NCBI GenBank assembly: GCA_963921935.1
Contig: OY998177.1
Span: 4,305,754-4,369,753, forward strand
Direction: 5' to 3'
Source of the DNA: Galeruca laticollis
Lineage: Eukaryota > Arthropoda > Insecta > Coleoptera > Chrysomelidae
Length of the DNA stretch: 64,000 bases
Under the pieces are notes generated by a model. That model was given only the letters and a program-made list of their open reading frames with translations, was not told the origin of the DNA and did no database searches. Position numbers and translations under genes: made by a program. Numbering within the stretch: position 1 is the first letter of the stretch; every line of letters starts with the position of its first letter. Of the stretch, positions 1-11,430 are shown piece by piece.

Positions 1-410
1 ACAAAATCTTTATTGCAACCGCCCCATAACAAAACTTACTTAATTAGCTATCATTTGAGATCAGTGGGGTAAGTCCGGTAGATATGTCGGTATGGGAGAG
101 ATGCCGATTGCTTATATCTCGGACTGTACTCGCCTACAAGGCCGAAGCCGCGATCTACAGCAGTCATGTACCAACGCTTGCCACAGCCGGTCGTCGTTAT
201 TGCGCAATCTTGAAGCATTTCGATTTAGCCTAATATTGTTTATTTTGGTGCAGTGAAAAGTTTTTCGAAGCATAAAGTAAGTAGACCTTATATACCTAAT
301 TATTGCCCTGGTGAAAAATTGAAATGCTCGTGGTGAAAGAGCATGTAAAGAGGTTATACGTCTTTGTATTCGTGCACTATTTGTATCAGTTTCAACTGTG
401 ATACGGCTGT

Positions 411-470
411 CGGCATCTCTCCCGAAAAATCGGGATAGATGCCGATTTAAGTGTCGGTGAGATGCCTTGC
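411..470. repeat. left subterminal hairpin of pogo-like element
   Basis: A near-perfect hairpin (stem about 415-447, arms containing TCGGCATCTCTCCCGA with an A-rich loop) is followed by one more copy of GAGATGCC near 461. The same motif recurs at about 97 and in the right end at about 2372 and 2540. The placement suggests transposase binding sites; this is inference from repetition and symmetry. Confidence 0.6.
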
Positions 471-496
471 CAATTTGAAACTATTTAATTGCAGCA

Positions 497-2005
497 ATGC
501 CAAGCAAGTACGAAAGAAGGTGTCCCAATAGGGGTAGATAGAGCGAAGAGAGTTTGCAAGCGGCTATAAGAATCGTGGTAGAAGGAATGGATGTAAATGA
601 AGTTTCTAGGGTGTTTAGTATTCCACCAAGAACTTTAAAACGTAGAGTTAATTCCGGCAATTCCAAAAAAGGACGAATGGGACCTGACAGTTTACTTGGC
701 GAAGAAGCTGAAATAAAAATGGTTGTTCACATAAATAAACTGCAAGCAAGAGTATTTACCCCAACGAGAACTGAAGTTGGGCGCATAGCTTTTCACCTGG
801 CCGAGCAGTTGAAAATACGCCATACATTTGACAGACAAGCTGGACTCGCAGGTTAGGACTGGCTTACGTCCTTTTTACGGAGACATCCTGAACTAGCCAT
901 AAGAAAAGCTGAAGTTTCATTCCGCAGTAGAAGCTTCAGCATGGGTAAAAATATAGTTACAAACTACTTTGAACTGCTGGCTTCTACAATGGAGGAACAC
1001 CAGTTGTTCGACAAACCCGCTTGTGTTTACAACATGGACGAGACGGGGCTCCAGCTAAACAACCGCCCAGGCGAAATCATTGCCAAAAAAGGCTCTAAAG
1101 TTGTATCTACTTTGACAGCTGCGGAACGGGGCGAAACAATAACAGTTATAAGCTGTTGCAATGCGGAAGGCACTTTCTTGCCGCCTGCGTGCATTCTCTA
1201 AGGTAAAAATAAGAAACCAGAATTCGAGGATGGAATCCCACCCGGATCTATTGTGTACATGAATCAGAAGTCGGCCTACATCAACACAGAGACTTTTCTG
1301 GAATGGATCAAGCTTTATTTCGTCCCAAGAAAAACTGCAGGAAAAGTGCTCCTAATTCTTGATGGCCACGGATCTCACTGCAGCTCAGTGGAAGCTCTGA
1401 CATACGCTGATGAGAATGACATAATCCTACTTTGCCTTCCCCCACATACTACCCACTATCTCCAACCTCTCGATAGATCCTTTTTTATGTCGTTGAAGGT
1501 AGCATTTTATCAAGCTTGCGATACTTGGGTTAAATCCAATGCTGATAGAAAAATGGGAAGGCTACAGTTCGGACGACTCCTAGGTGTTGCGTGAGGAAAG
1601 GCTGCAAGTGTTCAAAATGCAACATCAGGTTTTAAGGCGGCTGGAATTTACCCGTTTAATCCGCAAAGTATCCCGGACTACGCCTATGGAGGTATCGATT
1701 AGGGAATACAAGAAACGTCTGCGAAAATGCTGTGCCAAGAGGAGGAACGAATCACCAAACCCCAACCTTCAACTTCACGTGCTACCGATTTAGCTGATGA
1801 GCCTATAGTTCAAACCCAAACATCTACTTCTCCAAAAATCACGCCTGGAAAAGCCTTGGATATTGTATCTCCTACTGCTGTGCTAGACGCTAAAAGAAAA
1901 GGAGGAAAACTCGCAGAGATTTTAAATAACGCAGAAGCCGTAGAAAGGCACAAAAGCATTCAGGAGCAGAAACAAGTGAATCTCAATAAAACGAAACCTG
2001 GCTAA
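497..2005 (+). pseudogene. pogo/Tigger-like transposase, in-frame stops
   Basis: One reading frame runs from an ATG at 497 to about 2005. It has an N-terminal helix-turn-helix (motif IPPRTLKRR near 620-650), a middle CENP-B-like region, and a DDE_1 catalytic core with YNMDETG (first D, near 1035), LILDGHGSH (second D, near 1355) and THYLQPLDRSF (third D, near 1455-1480). The tail is charged and low in complexity. Stop codons interrupt this same frame near 539, 853, 1199, 1592 and 1700, and the frame is lost after about 2005. There are no frameshifts in the body, which suggests modest age. The family cleaves and rejoins DNA at TA sites in the nucleus. The call is firm at family level because all three catalytic motifs are seen. 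Confidence 0.88.
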
Positions 2006-2317
2006 AACACCTGTGGTATCTAAAAAGGAGAAATTTACTGCGAAAACGGTGCCAAAAGAAAAACAGAAGATCCTGAAACTGCAGGTAGAGGAGTCCAGTG
2101 ACGAAGATTCAGCTTGTTTCTTCATGATAGCAGCTCAGATTTGGAAAATCATGATGACGCAACCTACACTGGATGTGGCGAAGAGTGAACGAAGACAACT
2201 AAAGATGAAGATTGGATTCAATGCATTCATTTCCAGCAGTGGGTGCATGAGGGATGTACCAAGTATCGAAATACGTGCGAGATCTGTCTTAAAGTGCTTA
2301 TTAAGAGGCGTATAGTG

Positions 2318-2383
2318 TAGTGGCATCTCCACCCAAACCTGACGGCGTCTCTCCCGCATGGTTAGGTAGAGATGCCGATTTGC
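2318..2383. repeat. right subterminal hairpin of pogo-like element
   Basis: GGCATCTCCACCCAAACC near 2321 pairs with GGTTAGGTAGAGATGCC near 2359, mirroring the left hairpin and carrying the same GAGATGCCGA core. It lies just downstream of the transposase region and inside the terminal repeat. Confidence 0.55.
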
Positions 2384-2584
2384 AGAGTTTTGAAAAACAT
2401 CTTTTCAATATTTGTTACATGTTTATTGCGGAATAAAACTTATGTTTCTGTTTTGATAAATAAATTTTGAATCTAACGACGTATTTTTTTATTATGACAT
2501 GTTAATTTGGAAGCATTAATCAAAGTCGATATGAAAATCGGCATCTCTCCTGGACTCACCCTATTATCACAATAATAATCAACT

Positions 2585-2865
2585 TTGCAAAATATGGAAG
2601 TACAAAAAAATAACTGGTTTGACTCCTATTGCACTGAGGTACGGGTAATTGAAGTCACCTTATGGGCAATGAGGATCATACAAAAAACTAACACATGCAA
2701 CGAAAAGTGGCCGACGACAGCGACATTCACACATGATTTTTTTCCAAAAAACAGTTTTTTCGTGTTGTTCTTGATGAAAAACGTAAAAATAACTCAAAAT
2801 TCCAACATTTTTTGGGGCAAACCAATACTTTTCTCGCATATTAGATAGATTGGGGGAAAAGTAAA
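2585..2865 (+). repeat. dispersed repeat, inverted partner at 49.2 kb
   Basis: The segment from about 2699 (CGAAAAGTGGCCGACGACAG) to about 2860 is similar, on the opposite strand, to 49195-49385. Shared blocks include the CGTGTTGTTCTTGATGAAAA region and the CCAATACTTTTCT block. The two copies mark a dispersed family. The short frames across it are chance. No coding similarity is recognised and the element type is unknown. Confidence 0.6.
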
Positions 2866-3184
2866 AAGGGTCAAAAATGTAGACGGGTCATTTTAGACAA
2901 AAGTTGTGTATTTTAACCTGCTGATTAATTTCTTAACTCACCCTCTGTTGAGGGGGTGGTCAATTTTTTCCAAAAGCTTTTCAGTTCTCCCTTTTATGCC
3001 TGAGAATATATTTACCAAATATGACGTTAATAGGTTCAGCGGTTTGGCCGGAAATTAGCTCAAAGTCAGAATGACATAGTCGAGATAATACTTGATTCCG
3101 AGTACCGATGCTTAAAAACGCGTATTTCCGCAAAAAAGTTGAGGGTCAAAATCTGAAAGCAGCTGAATTAATACTGATACCTTT

Positions 3185-3420
3185 TACGAATATAATATTG
3201 CAGACGGATTGAACGAATATTTGAATAAAAATAAAATAGTTACGCCAGTCTTACAGTTTGTAGATAGTCATAAGTCTCATAGGTATGTCTTTAAAATCAT
3301 TTTATACGCTCTTCCGCCCAATACCACCCACATTATAGAGTGATTGGAAGAAAGCCGTGAGAATCTGGCAGCAAAAACCTGAAAATGTTAACTATGTTTA
3401 ATGAGAAAACACCAGGTAGG
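3185..3420 (+). pseudogene. second pogo/jerky-like transposase fragment
   Basis: Plus-strand translation gives FVDSHKSH near 3260 and, after an internal deletion, ILYALPPNTTHI near 3300-3335, then WQQKPENVN near 3368-3395. These match the region around the second and third catalytic acids of pogo/Tigger-type DDE_1 transposases, in which a DGHKSH block is followed by a LPPNTTH block. The sequence between the two blocks is shortened, and frameshifts and a stop are present. It is a small relic of a different pogo-like family from the one at 0.5-2.0 kb. Confidence 0.65.
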
Positions 3421-4734
3421 TATAGCGAAATTAACTATTTTCATTGCCTACACTGAAATGAAATTTAATCCATTTAATACGTCACCTTATATTCCATTGA
3501 AATAAACAATAGTATTAGGTTGTTCATGCATTATGAATGTACTTATTTTTGGCGCCTTTTTTGTTAATCCCAACTGCGTTTTGAAATACCCATGTGAACA
3601 TCAACATATGTGAACACGAAACGAACAAATCTGATCACGGCATTCCACATATATCGTGAAATATTCAAAGTACACAATGAGTTATTTACAATTCAAACAC
3701 TACCTTTGCAATGGAAAGTTTTTTCTCCCTCTTTTGAGAAAATGTTCATCAACAGACTTTTTCTTTTCGTAAACAAATTTCCGAGAATGGTGAATCATCA
3801 ATACAGTATAGATAAAATTATTTGCAATGTTTTTCACACTCCAAAGAGAAACTGAATGAAAATGTTGTATTCCTATTTTAAGACCAAAAGCTACAAATCA
3901 GCAAGGTCGTTGATTCATTTCAAATGTAAAATCGATACCGACCTCTAGTGAACTTTTTATTCCGTTGGCTATTCGAAGCTTGTCCATGTTATCGTAACAC
4001 AATGTTGATTTCATTTAAAAAACGATTATTAGGGGTAGAGCTTTCATTTGGATATATAGTTTAGATTTTAGATGAATGACTGATGAAAACGTTCATTTAC
4101 AGCTATGAGCCATATTTTAGTACGAGTTTGAAAGATTGAAAAACAATCGACAATGATGATGAATAAAAAGTTACTAGATCTGAATCATTAACATAAAATA
4201 CTATCCATAATAAAATTATACGGTCTGAAAATTATGAAGGACAAACTAAATAATAATTAAAGTAATAGACACGTGGTAATCGAGCGCGTGCATATTATTC
4301 GGAACGAAAAAACTATACAAGGAATTGTGGAATTAAATCTATAAGTAGTTCCAAGTTCGGTGACTACTTTTGTAAGAAGGTTAATATCAGTTATCAAATT
4401 GGCTCAAATGAATTGGAGTTTTAAGTATATTTATTGATGAATCATACATTTTTGAAACATGGTAAGATCGGAGACGCTTCTCATCAAATATAGATAATTG
4501 AGAATGAAGGAGCCACAATAGATGAAAAAGGAAATATTGAGAGAGCAGAGAATGTATGTTCTTCCAAAATTAAGCTACATGAGAAATAACGATCAGTTGC
4601 ATACAAATTTTGTTTTAAATTGACACATTTAAGTATGAAGTATCAGAAGTTGTTCCATTGTAAGCGCAAGAACTTGTATTTTTTTGTCGTCATTTCTTCC
4701 GTAGATTTCATATTTGGAATATTTAATAGCAAGA
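3421..4734. other. unassigned AT-rich sequence
   Basis: I see no coding similarity, RNA gene or clear repeat here. The frame at 3610-3855 is lysine- and phenylalanine-rich and has no family features. Confidence 0.5.
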
Positions 4735-4769
4735 ACAGGAAATTTCCAAATGGTATGAAAAAGAAGCTC

Positions 4770-5160
4770 CGTCAAGCTGCCCCCCCCCGGTAATACTTTT
4801 GTTACCAAAATGCTAGCACAGATAAAGAACACCTAGCACAACCTAGCACAACAATTTTTAAAGCTAGCACACCAACAGCTTACAATAAAAATCCCTTTGA
4901 ATTCGGGTGGGGCCAGGTTGGAATTTTTCCGCCAAAATGCTAGCACAAATAAAGGACGCCCAGCACACCATTTTTTGAAGCTATCACACCAAAAGCTTAC
5001 AATAAAAATGCTTTGGAATTCGGGTAGGGCCAGGTTAACGCTAGCCCCCTCCGGTTGGAATTTTTCCGCCAAAATGCTAGCACAAAGAAAAGACACCTAG
5101 CACAACCTAGCATAACATTTATAATAGCTAGTACATCAACAATGCTTTTGAATTCAGGGA
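4770..5160 (+). repeat. left tandem array of foldback-like element
   Basis: About three copies of a roughly 130 bp unit. The TGCTAGCACA block recurs near 4811, 4938 and 5074, each followed by AAGGACACC-like and CTAGCACACCA-like sequence and then the GAATTCGGG block. The open frames on both strands here arise from the repeat and are not genes. Confidence 0.75.
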
Positions 5161-7208
5161 GTGGGGGGCGTCTGCAAAATAATGCTATGGTTACAGGAAT
5201 GAATGAAAATGTTGGATGTATTTGTCCCTAAACATCATTTTCCTATGAAAAATGGCCCCTAAACAGATGTTGCCAGATTGTGCGTGACATCTATACTTTC
5301 CCATCTAGCTGGGTATTTGATTAATTAATAATTAACTATTATTTAATTAATAATTATCTATATATTTTCAATTAGTGCTAAAAAACGAAAGAATACAAAA
5401 AACCTTCACTTTTAAAAATAGTTTTGTTAAAATAATAGTAATTTTAATAAAAAAAAATAATTAAATTCAACCATTTAGTCACGGAATCAGAAACAATCCG
5501 TGCACGAATAAGTTGCAAATTACGTCACACTCTAAAAAAGGCAACGACAAACGTTTGCGTACAGACATGTTGGATAAATAAATTTCCAAAAAAGCGAAGC
5601 CGTGTTGGATATGTCCTTTGGACAAAGTTGTGCAATCTGGGAAGGGGCGGCTGAGATTCCTAAAAATGTTCCAATATATACATCCAATACATGTTTTAGA
5701 CTGTTCACTGTATTCCTTTTTTAAAAGAAACACTGAAACTTTATATTTAAATTTGCCAGAATATTTATTGCCGAAGTTGATGGTTAATTAACCATTGTAA
5801 TGATAACATAAATTTTGCATTCCACTATCAGATTTTCTTTAAATTCCTGAGTTAACTTAGAACGTGCAGCTTTTAATTCTTGAAGCCTGTTAATCAGAAC
5901 TTCAAATATTTCTGTGGCATATCATAAGATACCAATACTACTATGTATTTTTCAAACTTTTTAGTATGTAACTGGCAATGTATGTTTGTTCGGTTGCAAT
6001 CTTGCAACTCAGTTTTGAAGTAGATATCTTCAACCGATTGATTCGAAATTCTGTATATACGACTAGTTTGCATGCAAATCCATGATAAGGTAATTGACGT
6101 CATTCTAAATTCAACATGGCGGATCACCAAAGTTGGCGGACTAAAGAAAGTGGACACATTTTTTTGCTTTCTTACAATATGGGTATTAAATGGAAGGCAG
6201 CAAAATTGATGACATAGCTATTTTTATTTTTCTGAAAACTAGTTATAATCCATCTGAAGTTCTCATCGGACTTTTTAAAAGGGTCGTTAAACCAAGTCTA
6301 TCGTTAGAATTTGAATCATTTTTATAATGCCGTTTTTATGGGTCTTAAGAGTAAATAAAATTCTTGTAGGTACATCCAAACTGGCCGAATCAGATGTTTG
6401 GGTTAAGCCCGAAGGGCTGATGGTTGTAATAATATGTATTCTTTCTAATAATATTACAAGCAACATGAACTTTATAAGTAAAACTAATGATCTAACTATT
6501 TTCATGAGTGTAATTCGATAGAATATTTCTCGATTAGACGACATAAAACTGTATTAATGCGAAATTTATATTATTTAAACAACATTACATGGTATTTAAT
6601 TACCCTTTTTGGTTCATTTTCAATCACTTATTTTTAGATTAAACTTGAAGAATCGTTTTCAAACCGTGACGTTTTCATGATATTTTAAATTAAAATTATG
6701 ATAATAACAACAATTGTTACTTAGACGTTACTTAGATACGGACTTAAAAGGGAGATTATCGGCACTGCCGGAGAGTTATCTTCGAAAAGATCCTGCTTTA
6801 TTTGGAATTTTTACCATGTGAGTGGAATATTCCGAAATTTTTTCGTAACTACAGTAAGAAACAATTAAACCAGCCGTTTAACATATACAGTGCTATTTAA
6901 AAGTCCCCTCCCCCCTCGTATCTTTTGAACGACTACACTTACATTAATAAAATTTGGAGGGTGAAAATAAAGTGTTGTAAACTTCTCTACGAATGGTAAC
7001 AGGTGACGTAATAGTAATAGATGACGTCACAGTGCCACTCTGGCCAATAGTTTTGAATAGGACCTTATGGTAAGTAATATCTCGTTTGAAATGCATTGAC
7101 ATTGGCTACATAGCCATATTAATTTTGTTTGGGTTTAAATTAAATTAATACCAAAATTATTGAAAATATTTTTTTAAATTTAATTAATCAAATATCAACA
7201 ATGGATTC
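5161..7208. other. foldback core, no gene recognised
   Basis: An AT-rich core. A block at about 6770-6850 repeats the sequence at about 7395-7470 (shared TTTGGAATTTTTACCAT and GGAATATTCCGAAA), so part of a mariner-like relic is duplicated. Short symmetric pieces with TGACGTCA-like motifs near 6095 and 7023 could be MITE remnants. No intact coding sequence is seen. Confidence 0.5.
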
Positions 7209-7475
7209 TTATAGCAATTGTTCGAAATGTGCTCCGTCTACTTCCTGACAGTAATACATCCTATTAATAAACTCTTGTCGTACTCGTTCGAATGTGTCAG
7301 CTGAAATAGTATTGCATTCTTCAGTAATTCTTTCTTTCAAAACGCCAATGCTATCTGGTACCATAGTATAAACCTTGGATTTCAAGTACCTCCATAGAAA
7401 GAAGTTATCTCCTGCTTCATTTGGAATTTTTACCATATGAGTGGATGGAATATTCCGAAAAATTTTCCATTTATT
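7209..7475 (-). pseudogene. Tc1/mariner transposase C-terminal scrap
   Basis: The minus-strand product contains FFLWRYLKSKVY followed by an ILKERITEE-like helix and ends in AHFEQLL. This is the tail after the last catalytic residue of DD41D-type mariner-like transposases, which usually read DFFLWGYLKSKVY and end near GGHFEHLL. The acidic residue before FFLW is replaced (GDN). Nothing upstream encodes the rest of the enzyme. Confidence 0.7.
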
Positions 7476-7544
7476 TATTCATCGAGTAAGTATAGCGTTA
7501 TTTCACTGACCTCCGTCCCACTCCCCAGAATAAAAAGTGTAGTT

Positions 7545-8095
7545 GCTGTGCTAGCTATAAAAATGGTGTGCTATATTGTAATAGGTGTCCTTCGTTTGTA
7601 CTAGCATTTTGGCGAAAAAATTCCGACCGGAGGTAGCTAGCGTTAACCTGGACCCACCCGAATTCCAAAGCATTTTTGTTGTAAGCTGTTGGTGTGCGAG
7701 CTATAAAAAATGGTGTGCTAGGCTGTGCTAGGTGTCCTCTATCTGTGCTAGCATTTTGGCGGAAAAATTCTAACCGGGGGGGGGGGCTAGCGTTAACCTG
7801 GCCCCACCCGAATTCAACAGAATTTTTATTGTAAGCTGTTGGTGTGCTAGCTAATAAAAATGGTGTGCTAGGTTGTGCTAGGTGTCTTATATTTGTGCTA
7901 GCATTTTGGCGACAAAATTCCAACCGGGGGGCTAGCGGTAACCTGGCCCCACCCGAATTCAAAAGCATTTTTATTGAGAGCAGTTGGTGTGCTAGCTATA
8001 AAAATTGTTGTGCTAGGTTGTGATAGGTGTCTTTTATTTGTGCTAGCATTTTGGTAGAAAAAATCTGACCGGGGGGCGGGCAGCTTGACGGACCT
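7545..8095 (-). repeat. right tandem array, inverted to the left one
   Basis: About four copies of a roughly 147 bp unit in the reverse orientation. GTGCTAGCATTTTGG-type blocks start near 7597, 7744, 7894 and 8039. Units here are longer than on the left because of extra bases in the G-rich spacer. The 137-codon minus frame at 7555-7968 is a repeat translation. Confidence 0.75.
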
Positions 8096-8112
8096 TGAAA
8101 AAGAGCCGTTTC

Positions 8113-8549
8113 CAATAGGTCAGAAAGTCAGCTTGTTATCCTCATAATTAAAACAGTACTTTCGGTACTTAGAAATCAGATATGATATAAAAATAGTTTA
8201 TTCATTTGAACTATTTGCATATCATAACTATGAGTTACATTGTTTTTTATTAATTAACTGGAGAAACACTTGATAAATGTATAAAACATATGAATAATTA
8301 TTTACATAAAATATGCCCCACTGTCACTGGAGATTCCTTTCAAAATTTATGTAATGATGAACGAGACATTTGTGGTGAATGGGCATTTCTTTTCATTATT
8401 TCATTCCAGTTAAAGTTTTATACAAAGTTGAGATTTCATTTTTAAAAAAGATACTGAACGATACGGCGAATTGTATTTTTAGTTGTGCCGTCGAAGATTT
8501 TAACAACGCCTGGACGACCTTCACGATGGTTAGAAGAGACAAATGTTCG
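8113..8549. other. unassigned AT-rich sequence
   Basis: Lies between the foldback-like element and the first LTR. No feature is recognised. Confidence 0.45.
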
Positions 8550-8735
8550 TTAGACATTGTTTTTGTGACCAGTCTTATCTAGAGAATGCCAGAGAGCCAA
8601 TTGTTTTTGTGTAAGCTAGTTTATAATTTGACATCGTGAGACAAACAGTTAATAAGTGAATATAAATTAGTTTAATTGCATAAACTGTGATAATATAAAT
8701 TAGTGAACAGTGAAGTGAATAAATGAATTAAGTTA

Positions 8736-10921
8736 TACTCGATAGTCGAAATTGTGTAAAGTGACGTCATCGGTTATCTACCGATTTAAAGTGAACTCCA
8801 TGAGCGTATCATAGTTTAAGGGTGCGAATACTGAAATATCTGGAATTTCAATTTTTAACATTTGAAATAATAACTTATCACAAGTTGTTCATAAGTAAGT
8901 TAAAACAAAATAAAAAAATGTTTAAAAGTCAATTCCAACTTACTACTACCAAAACTAAAAAAAAGTTGTTTGTCAAGACCAAAATAAATTACCAATAAGT
9001 ATAGGTATGTTGCGAGGTCACTTGTAAAATGTCTGACTAACTGAAAGCGGTATCACTCCCTGACGACTCCTCAGAATCATCGCTTTCTCCTCCTATATCG
9101 ATAATGAGTGGTTCCGTCATTACTTCTACACGTATGTCTAAATCCCAAAACTTTATTTCTTTTTTTAATACGTGTTGAATACATTTACGCCAACTCTCAG
9201 CAGTAACGGTATGCAGCGCCTCGTTAAACAGTATCTCAACGTCAGCCATTTTGAATGTACTGTTTTTTCTCGCAACATAATTTTTCACTTGGGCCCAAAC
9301 CAGCTCGATGGGGTTCAACTCACAGTGGTAGGGAGGAAGTCTAACAACTGAGACGTTGAAATCTTTCGCCATTTCATCGACAACGTACTTAATATAACTG
9401 CTTTTATGTTTCCGTACGAGAGATAATAATTAAACTTTTAGCATTGCCTCGTTGTGCGGAATGCTTTTACTCTCTAACCAATCAATTATAACCCTCTTGC
9501 GGCTAGCTGAAGTAGGTATTTGCTCCAGTCGACGAGAGTGGTATGAAGCATTATCCATAACTATCACTGAACCAGGAGTTACCTTTGTTAAAATTGATCT
9601 AAACCATGTTTCAAACCGGTTACCATCCATCTCTTCATGGTAATCGACAGTTTTTTTGGACTGAAAACTTAGTAATCCACCTTCTATAAATCCTTCCTCG
9701 CTGCCAATGTGAGTGATAATCAGTCGACGTCCTTTCCCAGAGGGAGCTTTTAAACCGGAAGAGAAACCCTCCATAAAGGCTTGTCGATTGCTTCGTATAT
9801 TCATGTCTTGCCACACTTTTGACACAGTGTGGCCTTCATTTAACCATGCTTCGTCAAGATAATATATGTGCCGTCCTTCGTTACGAAACTGTCGTATCTG
9901 TTTTAAATAATTTCTCCTCCATTCCACAATGTCATTTCGTTCAATTAAGGCACTGTTTCTACTTCTTGTTTGGTAACGAAAATTCATCAATTTTAAAGTT
10001 CGTCTCAAAACTTTATCACTGATGTTTGGTAAAGTATCATCAGTTTCTATTACCTTGCTCAATTTAGCTACCGAGGGGATTTCATTCCTTAAATAAAAAG
10101 AATGTATTTCCCTACGTATAGCATTCCGTGTTTGGTCGTCCAAAACAATTTTCTTTCTTCCCCTACTTTCCGGTTCACAGTTTTCACCTCGTTCTCTTGT
10201 CAAAGATCCGTCCCGCGATTTCTTTAGAATATTGTATATAGTACTCTCAGAAACTTTAGTTAAATAACTGCACTTAATCACAGCGTCACTAACACCCAAC
10301 TGTTTGTCCATGGCACGCAGTCCTTCGTACACATTTAATATGAGGACTTTTTCTTCCCGAATTAAATTGTTACGACGCCGTTTTTTATCGCCAACACCGC
10401 TACACTCCGCCATTATTGTCACTAAATATACCGATATAAATATTACAATAAATACCAATAATAACCGATTTATCACACAAAACCACAACACAAATACTGA
10501 TGTTACGTTCATGAAGAGAATAAACACCTCACATAACTGTTTACTATCACTGTCTCATTCGCGTAGCTCGATCTATCTATCTCGTTCTCAAAGCCGGAAC
10601 ATTGAAGCGACTCTCCAACATTGTCAAATCGGCGAGTTTTTCACAACAAACTTTGCGTTCAAGAAATATACATAAACACTTTATTTCACATTTCAAGTAA
10701 ACTAATTATTATTAGTCTGCTTGAAATTTGAAATAAATATATTAAATTGGTATTGACTTAATTACATTGCATCTTTTGTACCTGAAATATTGACACAATG
10801 GATTTGAAGTGTATTTATAAAATACAGCATTTCTCTCTAGAATACATATGGCAACTGCGCTTTAACCAAAGTGTTGATTAGATAGCTCTGACTCACTTTA
10901 CACAATTTCGACTATCGAGTA
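8736..10921 (-). mobile_element. Tc1/mariner-superfamily element, DD82E (Sailor-like)
   Basis: The insertion is exact. The 3' LTR reads AAGTTAGTAGATATAA where the 5' LTR has AAGTTA, this element, then TAGTAGATATAA, giving a TA duplication at 8734-8735 and 10922-10923. The terminal inverted repeats are about 29 bp, start TACTCGATAGTCGAAATTG and match between the two ends. The length is 2,186 bp. One transposase gene on the minus strand is broken by a single stop. A DD82E group called Sailor is known within IS630-Tc1-mariner; assignment to it rests on the measured spacing. Confidence 0.88.
9037..10413 (-). pseudogene. DD82E transposase, one nonsense codon
   Basis: An ATG at 10413 (product starts MAECSGVGDKKRRR) is preferred over the in-frame extension to 10527, which runs through a hydrophobic stretch. 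About 458 codons follow. The N-terminus has a basic patch and helix-turn-helix (KVSESTIYNILKKS). The catalytic triad is YYLDEAWLN (first D), IVMDNASYH (second D) and PPYHCELNPIELVW (E). The spacing from second D to E is 82 positions, counting the stop. A TAA at 9430-9432 lies between them; the frame is otherwise open to the acidic C-terminus (GGESDDSEESSG). It acted as a cut-and-paste transposase. Because only one inactivating change is seen, it probably died recently. Confidence 0.87.
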
Positions 10922-10998
10922 TAGTAGATATAACGTGTGTGTATAAATCTATCCCAACCGTAATAAAAACGTTTTAATAAATAAGAAAAACATTACAT

Positions 10999-11016
10999 TG
11001 GTGTCAGGTGTGGGGT
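10999..11016 (+). other. primer-binding site of LTR element
   Basis: TGGTGTCAGGTGTGGGGT begins one base after the LTR's CATTACA end plus T. A TGGTGTCA start is complementary to the CCA end of a host tRNA, possibly tRNA-Leu. The tRNA identity is not verified. Confidence 0.6.
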
Positions 11017-11041
11017 AATATAAATAAATTGCTACGTAAAA

Positions 11042-11330
11042 ATGGCCAAGAGACTATATGACTTGAAAGTGACTGAGATAAGAGCAGAATTGGAAGATCG
11101 TGAGTTGAAAACGTCCGAAAAGAAAAGTGAATTAGTAGAAAGACTTCAAGTGACACTGGAAAATGACGGCTTTGATCCAGAAACACTTTTATTAAATGAC
11201 CTTATTCTCGTCAATTTCTGCTAACATGGACGAGAAGATTTCTGCCATGGAAGAGAACATGGACGAGAAGATTTTTGCCATGGAAGCGAACATGGACGAG
11301 AAGATTTCTGCTATGAAGAACGACGAAGGA
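11042..11330 (+). pseudogene. gag N-terminus with SAP-like motif and repeats
   Basis: The product starts MAKRLYDLKVTEIRAELEDR and fits a SAP-like helix-turn-helix (residues about 5-40, with KKSELVERL), seen in the Gag of some insect gypsy-type elements. After a frame change near 11205 there are three tandem copies of a roughly 33 bp unit coding MDEKISAME-type heptads, a short coiled coil. Coding similarity stops near 11340, where a large deletion begins. Capsid and nucleocapsid regions are absent. Confidence 0.65.
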
Positions 11331-11430
11331 AGAAAAGCGGCGACCTACCTGGCAAGAAGTGTCAAGATTTTCACCCAAACTCAAGGCGTATTGAGCTCAG
11401 TGGGACACCCTTGTCCTGGAAGAAGGGCTT

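Larger units (their letters stand above)
62..2565 (+). mobile_element. pogo/Tigger-like DNA transposon
   Basis: The element is bounded by short inverted ends: the left end reads about GTGGGGTAAGTCCGG near 64 and the right end reads GGACTCACCCTA near 2552-2563. Both ends carry an inward copy of the motif GAGATGCCGATT. Between them lies a DDE_1-type transposase pseudogene. The exact termini and the expected TA duplication are not clear, because the left flank shows CAG and the right flank TATT, so boundaries are good to a few bases only. Pogo elements move by cut-and-paste and insert at TA. This copy is dead because of several nonsense codons. Confidence 0.7.
4735..8112. mobile_element. foldback-like element with tandem-repeat arms
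   Basis: The outer ends are inverted copies: TCCGTCAAGCTGCC followed by a C-rich tract near 4770, and its reverse complement (G-rich tract then GGCAGCTTGACGGA) near 8078-8093. Inside each end lie tandem repeats containing TGCTAGCAC, GGTTGGAATTTTTC and AATTCGGGTGGGGCCAGG, in opposite orientation at the two ends. Large inverted arms made of tandem repeats are the hallmark of foldback-type transposons. The roughly 2.4 kb core holds no intact gene, only a mariner-type scrap near 7.2-7.5 kb. No target duplication could be defined. Confidence 0.65.
8550..10997 (+). repeat. 5' LTR, split by a DNA transposon
   Basis: 8550-8735 plus 10922-10997 correspond to the 3' LTR at 13344-13669. Shared blocks include CAGTCTTATCTAGA, GCCAATTGTTTTTGTGTAAG and the end AAGAAAAACATTACA. 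Compared with the 3' LTR, about 80 bp are missing after TGTGTAAGC, including the likely TATA box. The exact 5' boundary is uncertain by about 10 bp, since no target duplication was found. Confidence 0.8.

Noticed and set aside
10304..10675. 123-codon plus frame over the DD82E element end
   Set aside because: Antisense to the transposase N-terminus and continuing into noncoding sequence.
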